Origin: Desmodesmus armatus
Taxonomy: Eukaryota; Chlorophyta; Chlorophyceae; Sphaeropleales; Scenedesmaceae
NCBI GenBank assembly: GCA_007449985.2
Contig: VIIQ02000712.1
Location: 151,536 to 215,535, forward strand
Reading direction: 5' to 3'
DNA: 64,000 nt
This document shows, one piece after another, positions 10,701 to 22,700 of the stretch (its first letter is position 1; the number at the start of each line of letters is the position of its first letter). The notes beneath the pieces are model-generated. The model saw only the letters and a program-made list of their open reading frames with translations. It did no database searches and was not told the DNA's origin. The position numbers were made by a program, and so were the translations under genes.

Positions 10701-13700
10701 CAACAGGTCAAGGCTTGGATGCTTGAGAAGGGCGGGGCGATTCAGTTCAGCTTTGACGGGGGAGATGCAAAACGGGGCAAAGCACAAGCCAACACCCCAG
10801 CAGCAGCCAAACTCGACAGCAAACCAGCGCCAGCGGCGGCAGCAGCAGCGCCACCACCAGCAGCAGCTGCACCAGCCGCGCCAAAAGCAGCTGCACCGGC
10901 AGCACCAGCGCCAGCACCAGCAGCAGCAGGCACAACCCAAGCGCCTGCTTCTGCTGCTTCGCGTTCGTCTGATCCTGTTGCTGCTTTCATTCAGGCAACC
11001 AAGGCCAAGGCAGCAGCAAAGCCTCCAGCAGCAGCAGCAGCAGCAGCAGCGGCGCCGGCAGCAGCAGCACCGGCAGCAGCACCAGCAGCAGCACCAGCGG
11101 CCCCCAGCAGCAATGGCGCTGCTGCCAATGGTGCTGCACCCAGCGGCAGCGGTGGTGGCAGGTCTAGGTGGACCAAAATGGCAGAGGAGGCGGAGGCAAA
11201 GCAGAAGCAGGCAACACAGCAGCCTGCAGCAGCAGCACCAGCAGCGGCAGCAGCCGCCGCCAAGCCTCCAGCAGCAGCACCAGCACAGCCACGCGCTGCA
11301 GCGGCACCAGCGCCAGCACCGGCAGCACCGCCAAAGCAGCAGGCGCCAGCACCACCAGCAGCAGCAGCAGCAGCACCCCAGGCAAAGGCTCCCGCTGCTC
11401 CTGCTGCTGCCCCTGCTGCTCCAAAACCAGCGGCTGCAGCAGCTCCCAAGGGGGGTTTCATGCCTCCCCCACCTCCTGCTGCTCGTCTGAAGCCGGGTCT
11501 GCACCAGCCTCAGCCCAAGGCTGCTCAGCCCAAGGTGAGGCTGGGGTTTTGTATAAATTTCCTTCGGTTGTGCTGGGTTTTTTGCTTGAATCATGGGGTG
11601 AAGCAGGAGTGCTACACCCAGGGGCCATTCTCAGTGTGCAGTCTTTAACATCTTGTCAGCAGTTTGCCTTGCATCTGCTGATCCATGATGGTATGGGGAT
11701 GGCTGTCAGTTCCTCGCTCCCCAGCATGAGGTGGTTCAAACTTGCACCACGGGTGCCACCATTGCGCAGCCCTCAACATCTTGTCAGCCCTGTCGCCGTG
11801 ATCACTGATCCATATTGGTATACATTGCTGCCTTCCCTTGTCCCACAGCCTCAGGACTTCACAGGCCCTGCTCCTACCAGCCCCCTGTTCAGTGGCAGTG
11901 CCGCCAGCAGCAGCAGCAGCAGCGGCCCCAGCAGCAGCGGCAATGGAGCACCAAGCAGCAGCAGCAGCAGCAGCAAGGCACCCAGCAGCAGCAGCAGCGT
12001 GGCACCAAGCAGCAGCAGCGTGGTACCAAGCAGCGGACCACCAAGCAGCAGCAGCAGCAGTGTCAGGAGTGGCAGCAGCACTATGGCTATTGTGGATGTG
12101 GGTCCTCCTAAGCCCCCACCTGTGGAAGATATTCTGGATATTCCGGACCCAACCGAGCAGGCTTTAAAATCTGTGGCAGCTATCTCTCCTGAGGAAAGGT
12201 GAGTGTTGGGGGGCTGGGTTCGGATGGGGTTGGTTTCAGGTGGAAGGAGGCTGCTGACAGTAGATGCAGTGGGAGTAGAGCCCGGCCGTTTCAGCAGAGG
12301 AGCAATGGGTGTTGGGGACGGAAATAGGGGGACCGCTGTATGTAGACACAGTTGTGTGAAGGCAAGTGGTAGTTGAAGATGGTACGTGTGGCCCACTGTA
12401 GCTGTGAAGTCAGTACGCCATCTCGCCTGATGAAACCCAATTGTGCAGTAGGTAGAGGGGAGTTGCCATAAACAGACACGGTTGGGGTAGAGCCAAGTGA
12501 CCTGTTGGTGATGTTATGCTTGGCTGCAATGCACGGTTGGCCTACTGTGACGCAACGCTTGGCAAGTGCACGCTTGACTTACTGCGAAGTCACCAGAAGA
12601 CATCTTGCCTGACGGGAAGCGAGTGTTATGCCGTGGGTGGAGGGGAGCTGCCACAAGCAGACATAGTTAGGATAGGGGCAGATGATCTTTCATTTGGCCC
12701 TACCCCAACTATGTCTCCTTGTGGCATCTCCCCTGCACCCATGCCCCAACACTCGCTTCCCTTCATTTTGGTGATGCTACGCTTGGCAAGTGCAAGTACA
12801 CGATTGGCCTACTGCGAACTTATGCTTGGCAAGTGCAAGTGCACGCTTGGCCTGAGTGTGATGTTACCAGCAGACATGTCAACCGATGGGCAGTGCGTGT
12901 TTAGGGTCGTGAATGGTGGGAGGAAAGTGCTTACATAGCCAGTGTTGGCGTCAGGCCAAGTGCTTGTGTACATGCTGGTTCCTACAAACCGACATGCGGC
13001 ACATTAGAAGACTAGTTCAACAAGCAATGTTGACAGCAAGTATCCCCCCCCCCCCCCCCGCCCCCCGCCCCCCCCCAGCTCGGCATGAAGCAGACAGGAA
13101 GACGCAATCAACGATACCGCAACAGTGTTTATCATGTTTGTGGCTGCATGGACAGAAAATGGTATGGCGACTCAGATGATGTGTTTGTGCCTGCTTACCC
13201 CCAGGGCTCGGCGTGAAGCAGACAAGAAGCAGCAGCGTGATGCTGCCAACAAGCTGCTGCAGGCCCACGACCCAACAGCCTCTGCTGCCACCCGTCACTC
13301 CTGGCTCATCTACACAGTGCCTGAAAAGCCAGTTGCAGGTGGGTGGGAAGTCATGTTATTTCTATGTTATTCTGATGTTGTTCTGCTGTTATTTTTCAAC
13401 TACCAGTCATCACCACAGTGATGACAGTTGCCAGTACCAGCAGCAGTGCTGTGCCAGCAGGTGTCAGTGTTGCCAGCAATGTGTTGTTGTACAAGTCAGG
13501 CACGTTCATCCTCATTGACCTTCCCAGACATCACATTACATATGCATGTGTATCAGCGGCAGCAGCGCTGCTCTCACTGCCGTGCTGTTCTTACTTGTGC
13601 AGGGTGTGACGTCATTGTGTACTACAACCGCACACAGAGTGAGGTGCTGCGTGAGCGCAACAGGATACAACTGATTCTGGGTTTCAACCAGTGGGAGATG

Positions 13701-16700
13701 CAGGCAGACCAGGTGGGGTAGCCATTTCAAATATACTCAATTCAGATTCAATTTTACAGGCTCTGCTAAGCCACTGGTGTGTACACAAATCACCAACACG
13801 GGTTTTGACAACCTGGTTTGTCATGTTTCATGTGGTTGGTGTGGCTATTGCAAAGAAGCAACTTCTTGATCAGCAGGGGTGATTTTGAGGGTCCCGATTT
13901 TGGGGTGCTGCTTGAGGTTGCACCCTCAGAGGGGTGCAGCAAGACTTCAGAGGTTTGTTGAGATGAGAAAAGAAGGCGGCCCTGTCTGGTTGGGATGGTT
14001 GCTTGTAAGCTGCGTATGCACAACACCTTTGTATCACTATATTTGTCCACTGCATTTTTGTGAAATGTTGTGTACAAGTTTGTTGTGTTTATCTGGCTGT
14101 TCTGCTGCAGGGCAAGGTAGACCTGTACCCCAGCCCCATCCCACATGTGGACGGCAGTGACTTCTGGACATGCCGCTTCAAGGTGCGGACGGCTGCTCAG
14201 CACATGGCTCCTCAGCCCGCTGCCAACAAAATCAGCTCAAAGAGACACCGTTGCTATTATGTTCTGTAGCAACCGGTGTCTGCAGCGCTGTGACCCTGTG
14301 CATGCAGCGCTGTGGCAGCAGGCGGTGCGCCCTGTCACTTGGGTTGCATCTGAAGCCAATCTTTGCATTCCTGTAGGCCACAGTAGTCAGCTGGTGTCTG
14401 AATATGTTGTGGCATGCTGGTCTTTCCATCTGCATGATGCTTGGTCAGCATGTACGCACATGTCTGCCGTGTTAATTCCCGTCCATGCTGTCATGCACAG
14501 GTGCCAGAGATCGCGTACGAGGTCAACTTTGTGCTGACAGACGGTGAGCAGCGGGAGACACCAGCAACAGCAGTGGGTAGCAACAGCTTGTGCAGCAGTG
14601 AGGATTTTGCAACAAGCATGCGGTGATTCATATGCCAGCTTGGGTGCATGCGCAAGGTTTGCGCTGAATGTTGGGTCCTTGCTATACTCCCACAAGACAG
14701 GCAAACCTCAATCAAAGCCTGTGATAGTCTTGGCCGCAAGTAGCTGATGCCTAGAAGTAGTCACACGTGGTTTTCTGCTAATGCGCCAGACGCCCGCTGT
14801 CCCCTACACATTGACATACCCACGCGTCCACCTATCAGCACAACCCACTGGATTCTACTTTCCATGTCCAAGGTTAGCTTTTTCATTGTCATGTTCATTT
14901 TCAAACGCAACTGCAGGCGAGCAGCTGTTTGACAACAACGAGGGCAAGGACTACACCTACGCCACAGCTGCAGGAGGCAGCTGGGAGGAGTGGCAGGCAG
15001 CAGCTCTGGAGAGGCAGGCGGAGCAGGAGAAGGAGCGGTACGCAGCTGAGGAGGTGAGTGGTGTTTAGGGTTTGATGGTTAATTAAGGGTTCCACAGCTG
15101 GGGGAGGTGAGCGTGCTGGCTTGGTTGTGGCCAACGGAGGTGCCCGTGCTCATGCTGCCATGCTACTGCTCGAGCAGCAGATCGGAGCCTGGCACTGTGT
15201 GCGTATCTTACCTGATTGGGTAAGCGTCAGACCCCAGCCTCGCCTGCACTATGCAACAGCACAACCTTACAACAGCGCGGCAGTCACAATCCTGGTTCTT
15301 GAGTAGTGTGCAAAGGACAGAGGCAAGCAGAACTTGGTCAGAACATTGCCTCTGCCATACTTCGGGGATGGCTACGGGTTCAGGACTGTAGCCCACACTG
15401 ATCTATGGCCGTGAGGCGATGTTCTGACCAGATCCTGCTCGCCTCTGTCCTTTGCACACTGACTGAAGGAGCTGACTAGCATGTGTCTTTGAGTACCGCC
15501 CCCGGGCATGTGTCTATGGATACCGCCCCCGGGGCGGCGCCCTGCTTGTCTTTGTATCCTTGACCTGAGAGATATGACAAGTTGTAGGCCCTGTGGGCAC
15601 CCTCATGAGCCCTTGGCTCGCGGGCTAGTGCCAAGGTTGGGACTCTCTCCCCGATCCCTGTACTGTACTGTACTGTACTGTGCTGTACTGTTTGTGTTGT
15701 TTTGCCAGGCCCGTCGTGCTGCTGAGCTGAAGCGTGCCCAGGAGGAGAAGGAGCAGGCAGACAAGGATGCAGCCATGAAGAGGGTGGCAGGTGAGAACCC
15801 TCAACCCTAACCCCCAATTTCATGATGTTGCAACCCAAATTTTCAAACTCAGATTAATGATGGCATCTGCACCGAGACATGACGATGCCAGTGTTGCATC
15901 CGCAGTGCTCTGCTGGTCAGGTTGTACATGTAGAGATTGCATAGGCTGTCCGTTTCGCTGGGACGTACCTGGATGATGAGTTTGGGTGCGCCACCGTGCT
16001 TTGCTCACGCATGTGCTGTGCTACGCTGCTGTTGTGCTGTGCTGCAGAGCTGCGTGATGGCTATGCCTCACTTGTTGAGGGAGCTGTGACCCGCCGCAAG
16101 GTTGACCCAACAGAGCCCACCAGCGCAACGTATTGGTGAGCTGCCCACATAGTCACAATTACAATTGCAGGCAGTGGCTCAGCAACGGTTGTTACAATTT
16201 ATTTGCTGCTTCAAGCTATGGCGTATGGAGAGTAGAGCAACCTATAATGGTGCCGGAGGCTCATGGCATGGTCTTGCAGATGCCGGGAGTAGATGAGAGC
16301 TGTAGGGCGTTCCACCAACTTGACACAGCACATGTCGTTCATGAGTATCGTGTTGTGAATTGAGCGTATGCAAGTCAGGCTGCTGTAACGGCTCATTGCG
16401 GTCACTGTTCTGTACTTACTGTGCCTCATGCTGTGCTGTGATGGTGTCGTGCTGTGCTGTGCTGTGCAGGTATGTCACCCCTCGGCCCCCCGTGTGCGGT
16501 GGCAAGGCCACCCTGCTGTACAACAGCAAGGCGGGACCTCTGGCATGGATTGAGGACAAGCGCACCACAGCACAGAAGGACAAGGGTAGGTTATGAGCAT
16601 ACGTAAATCCCTATACTTTGCGTTGTTACAGCAGACGCTGCAGGATAGCTAAGCATTTGTTGTCGTTTCAGGTGTACGTCTTTGGCTACTCAGTAGAGAG

Positions 16701-19700
16701 CACCGCTCTGCGGTGAAGGTATCTACTTGTAACACCCCCTCCCCTCCTTCAATAAACAGCCATGGGCTTGCACAACGGGACCTGGACGATTGCTGCACAC
16801 TTGCTGCAACAAAGTGAGCTGCCCTTGGGCTCTAGACCTGAACATGCATGCAGTGGAAGCTGCATTTGAGGCCTGCCTGCCAGTCACGAACTGTGTTGGC
16901 CGCCCACCAACTGCCCATCCCTCACAATCCAGTAGCTGGCTCTCACTCACACTTACTGCCTCACAGCAGTGTGATACATCAACATATGGTCACATAATTT
17001 ACATGTTCAGCCTGCGGCTGTGTTCTGCGGCTGTGTTTTTGCGTCTGCAGCCACCCCTGTTGACGGTCAGCAGGTGCCCAAGGTGCTGTTGGGCTTCAAC
17101 AACTGGAAGATGAAGCTGGACCCAATGCCCATGAAGCACAGCAGTATCCAGGTGCGCTGTCAGTGACAACATTTGAAGTGAATATGAATAAGTTGTTGTT
17201 TGTAAAACGTATGGGTATGATGTTGGCTTCTAACACAGTGTGTCTCCGTGCCTGCGTGTCGTTGGTTGTTGGGTGTTTCCTGCGCTTGAAAAGCAAGCAA
17301 ACTCAAGCAAAATGTCAATATTCTCAAGAAGGTGTTTGTGTGCATGTGTTCGCTGCCGTGTTTGATCAGGGAGAGGACACTGAGCTGTGGTGGGAGGCCA
17401 CCTTTGAGATCCCCAAAGGAGCCGTGGCGGTCAACTTTGTGGTCAACTGCGAGAACGCGTGGGACAACAACGGCGCCAAGGACCACAAAGTATGTTGGGT
17501 TCAGAGTTTTTCAAATGCTGCCATAGACGTCTTCGACACAAGCGTTGTCAGCAACTACCTAAAGCGTGTGAATTGTGTGGGTCAACTATTCATTTAAATG
17601 TGAGCATACACCCAAACTGCAGATCATCGAGCAGTCGAAACTGACAATCTGCGCATGCCGTGCGGTGCTGTGCTATGCTGTGCCTGCAGATCGATGTGGA
17701 CCTGCCCAATCCCCATACCCCCGCCACTGTTGCTGACGTGCTGTGTTGTGCTGTGCTGTGCCTGTAGATCGCTGTGGACCTGCCCAAGCCCCACACCCCT
17801 GCCACTGTTGCTGAGTGGGCTGAGGAGATGTTCCCTGAGTTCCTGAAGCAGGAGAAGGACCAGCGCGCAGCAGCAGAGAAAATCGCGGCCGAGAAGGAGG
17901 CGAAGCGCCTGGTAGCACGCAATGCGGCCAAGGTGGGTGCCTGATATAGTATACAACAAATATACAACAGGGAAGTAGCTGCTTAATATATCAAATTCAT
18001 CATAATAGACATGAAGGTTGCCGCTGAGAAGGAGGCAAAGCGCCCGGTGGCCCACAATGCAGCCAAGGTGGGTGCCAACAGCAAAGTTGCGCTTTTTTAG
18101 CGGCACTACGATTCATCACCTTGCATAATTTACATGTGCGCAGCTGTATCTAGCATAGCATACCATGGCTATTAAGCACGGTAGACATACAGGTGGGACC
18201 CAACAGAACGAACAAACAAATACATGTGATGTCCTGCCTGTGTGACTTCTGCAGGCGACTGCCAAGGCTGTGCTGCGCCGCCAGATGAAGCACGTGATGT
18301 TCACAGAGCCAGAGGTGATCCAGGCGGGACAGAGGGTGACTGTCTACTACAACCCTGATGACACAGTGCTGGCGGGCTCCAGGTGAGGCCGGGGCTGCTG
18401 CTGCTTGGTTTTTGCTGTCAGGCTAGAAGTAATCCGAGCGGGACACAGGGTGATCCAGGCGGGACAAAGGGTGACTGTCTGCACAACCCGTATGACACAG
18501 TGCTGGCGGGGTCCAGGTGAGGCCGGGGCTGTGATGCTGGAGGAAGCTGCATGCAACGGTGCAGTCGATGCGCACGATGCACAATCTCTTGAAGTCTCTC
18601 TATGTGCAGCAGGATGTTTTACATGCTTAATACAACTGATGTGCTCAAACATACATACGGTGCTGCTGTATGAATGAGTGGTGGTCCGCTGCATTTGTGG
18701 AGACAGTGCGGAATTGTGGCTGTGATACACGGCAGGGTGTGGTCTGCACCACAAATGGCAGGAAAGTGGCTGTCACTAAGCCGATCAGAAATGGGTTGTA
18801 AGCAGATGTGTGCCTGTTGCTGCTGTGCAGTCAGCTGTACTTCACTGGAGGGTTCAACCGCTGGAATCACAAGCGCAGCCTGGGTCCCGTCAAGATGCGG
18901 CCCCCAGGCGTCAGCGGCAGGCACTGGGAGGTAAGCAGTGAGCTCTGCTTCAACTCGTACTAGTTCAGGGCTGGGGCCCAGGGTTTGACCGTACCCCCAA
19001 CTCTGACTGAGGCACAGGGTTCAAACCACAGGTGTGTTGCAACACTCAGTTGCAAAGCAAGGGACACGCATTGTGACTGGGTCGGATGCATGATGCTGCT
19101 GCATCTCTTCGGCAGGGCAATGTGGGCTTGCATCAGTGCTGCTTACATCCTTGTTGGGCCTGTTGCATGCTGTTGTTGAACGCCTGCAGGTGCGCTTCAG
19201 TGTGCCCAAGGATGCAGTGCAGCTGGACTTTGTGTTCAGCAACGTGATGAGTGGAGACGGCATCTACGACAACAGGGGTGGCTTTGACTACCACCTGCCC
19301 ATCGAGGGCGGCACAGGTCAGCAGGCACCGCTGCTTGAATGATTGCATCCACGTGCGGATAGCAGTATAATGCAGTGTGCAGTACAGTGCAGTACAGCTT
19401 GTACTGCTACCTTGCTTGCTGGCTGAAGCGCTTCCATTAGTGCTGTACAGCACTCTACGATGACATTACACTCTGTACTCAGTACGGTGTGCAATGTCAA
19501 CGTAGAGTGCTGTTCAGCACGAAAGGAAGTGCTTCAGCCAGCAAGGAAGGCAGCAAGCCATAGGCTTGCAGTTCCCTGCATCCACATGTGCTTGCATCTA
19601 GTCACATGTGTACAGCAACAGCAACCAGGACCTACGCCACCTGTTGCACTGGCCCGCCATGTCATAGATCACCTCACAAGCACCCGCAATGTAGCTGCCC

Positions 19701-22700
19701 CACAGAAATTGTTTATGTCTTGTAACCTTGCAGTGTGCCTTGGCTCGCTGGCTAGTGCTGGGTTTGGGATCCCCTCCCACAATTATCGTTGCTGTCATTT
19801 TTTTTGGGACCAAGCCTGCTAACGCTTGCGCCATGTTGCCCCATGTTGCCCCCCCCATGCATGTGTGCTGCAGGTTCCATCTCTCAGCGGCTGCACGTGT
19901 GTCACATTGCCGTTGAGATGGCTCCCATCGCCAAGGTGGGAGGCCTGGGTGATGTGGTGACTGCACTGGCGCGTGCAGTGCAGGAGGAGGGACACCTGGT
20001 GGAGGTGATTCTGCCAAGGTAAGCATCGTAGTCGAGGCATTGATGTTGACATCTTGTAGTTCAATATGTTCATACATCCCAGCCGGTGGGGGTTGGTCTG
20101 CAGCAGACCGGCAAGGGCAGTGCAGGAGGAGGAGCACCTTGTGGAGGTGATTATGCATTTGAGGAGTTGGATAGCAGCTACTGCCTGCCAGCTAACTCAT
20201 CTGTGGCGCACAGGATGGTACAGACAGTAACGAAGCCAGCATAATAGCATACACTTCTTTCTCCCTGCCTGTGCTGTCCTTCGCTGTACGCCAGTGTGGT
20301 TCGTCCTGGCCTGACGGAACCGTGCTGCACTGTACTGTGCTATGATTGTGGTGGCCTGTAGGTATGACTTTTTCCTGCAGTCCCCTGTGCTGATGGGCCA
20401 GATGCGGTATGAGACAGAGTTTGACTGGGGAGGTACCCGCATCTTTGTGTCTACTGCTATCGTGGAGGGTCTGCGCTGCTTCTTCATTGAGCCCCGCAAC
20501 AGCTTCTTTGCGACACCTACGGTCTACGGACGCTATGACGACGAGGTGTGTTATATTTTTATTTCAAATGGAATGCCAATTTGAGCGCAAACTGGCAGCA
20601 ACGGTTGTTTTGTGGCTGTGGCAAGGTGTTTGCTCGGATGCGTTGGTTTGTGCGGAAGCCTTATAAGCGCTTGTGTCCAGAGTGGGTTGCTCCAGATGCA
20701 TCACAGCTGGAACCTGCATCAGGGCGTCGAACTAATGCAAGCAGTATTCACAAGCAGCTTACACACACATGCCTAGCGTCTCCACCTGCGACCGACGCAC
20801 TCCTCGGTACTGAGGGATCACGTCACTGTTGCCTATCTAGTAGGACAACCTTAGTGAGCTTGCATGTATCCAAGTACACCCTATGTTGACACACACAGAC
20901 AGACACCGTGACAACCAACCTGCACAGCTGCCACCTTGCGCAAACACTGAAGCTTTCGTTTTCACTGTCTGTCTTCTCCCGCGCTGTTGTGCCACCCAGG
21001 TGCGGTTTGACTTCTTCTGCAAGGCTGCTCTGGAGTTCCTGCTCAAGACCGGCAGGCAGCCCAACATCCTTCACTGCCACGATTGGAGCACAGCACACGT
21101 GGCCAAGGCCTTCTGGGAGGACTACCAGCCATACGGACTGTACAACCCCAAGGTGAACACAGGATTTAGAGCTTGGGTTGTCAACCCTCAACCCTATTGA
21201 CCTACATCTGCCCCAGTCCCAGTTATTGCGCAGTGGAGAGGGAGGGGGATCGGTTGGGTTCCAGGGGGCAGGTGGTTTGCGCTCTGTGTTGTGGTGACTT
21301 GTTTTTGGGCTGTGCTGTGATCATGTGTGCTGTGCTGAGCTGTTGTCCTGTGCTCCATCGCAACTCGACGTCAGGGACAGCTTACAACCACACTTCGTGA
21401 ATGTGCCAGGGCCTGTGTGGTTGCTGCGCAAGCATCAAGGTCAAGGGGAAGGCATGCTGTTTTTTTGCATGCTGTGGTTTATTCTATTGGGCTGTGCTGT
21501 ATTCATGTGTGCTGCGCTGTGCTGTGCTTCATTTGCAGGTGGTGTTCACTATCCACAACATGAACTACGGCCAGAAGAAGATCACGGAGGCGGCAGAATA
21601 CTGCCAGAAGTTCACAACAGTCAGCCCTACCTATGCCTTCGAGGTCGGCGGACACCCAGCCCTTGCCGGTGAGTGAACTAGGGTGACACAAGTTATCTCA
21701 TGTTACCCAAAGCGAGCCCAGGCTCAGGCTTTGCAGCGCTGCCGCTCCGCCTGTCCTGCTGCAACACTTTCTCACAAGCACCACCTCTGCGGCGCAGGAG
21801 ATGTGACCACAGCAAATCCTTGCATCATGCTGTTACTCATGAAAGTGCACCCAACCCCTGTTGTCTTGCAGGCAACACCCACAAGTTCATGGGTATCCGC
21901 AACGGCATTGACACCGAGCTCTGGAGCCCCACAGAGAACAAGTACCTGCCAGTCAGCTACGATGCCAACACAATGGAGGAGGGCAAGCGCAGGTGGGGCT
22001 CTAGGGTTAAAAGGGTGGGGGTTGGTCATCAGGGTGTGCGGGTCAGGTCGCTGGGGTTTTGGGTGTAGGGTTTAGGGTGTGCAGAAGTTCCCCCTGACAG
22101 CAGGGCCGCTGTGTTGCCAGTCCGCTGTCCATCTGGTATACCATGTGCCGGATCTATCGGGATGCGAACGTACGTTTCGAGCATGGTGCTCGGTGCATGT
22201 GAGGTCAGCGGTTAGACAAGAGTGACACCTGCATTTTGCCAAGCATCACTCCAGGTGCTGAAGCTGTCTGCTGACAGGGCCGCACCATGGGAACATACAT
22301 GTGTGCTGTTAAACACATCAGTCACAACAAGCAGCTACAGCAGGTGGTGTCAATGTTGTGATGACAGGGTGGTCTCATTCAGTATTTTTTTCAGTAATTG
22401 GAATTTTTGTTCAGTAATTGGATTTTTTTCAGTAATTTCTCAGTAATTCTGTGTGTTGTCATGCTCGATCCTGCAGGGCTCGTGAGGAGCTTCGCAGGCG
22501 TGTCAACTTGTCAAGCTGGCAGGACAAGGCGATCATCGCGGTGGTCAGCAGGCTGACACCACAGAAGGGAGTCCACCTGATCAAGCACGCAGCATACAAG
22601 GTGTGCTGATGCTGATGCTGCACACAGACGTCAACAGGACAAGAGGTTGATGGAACGTCAGCCTGACACAGCGCACAGCATGATGGGCCTCATGGTAATG

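Noticed and set aside
10623..11594. Minus-strand 323-codon Cys/Trp/Arg-rich frame opposite the starch synthase linker
   Set aside because: It exists only because GCN/CAG repeats keep several frames open; the plus-strand exon is in phase with flanking exons and the family.
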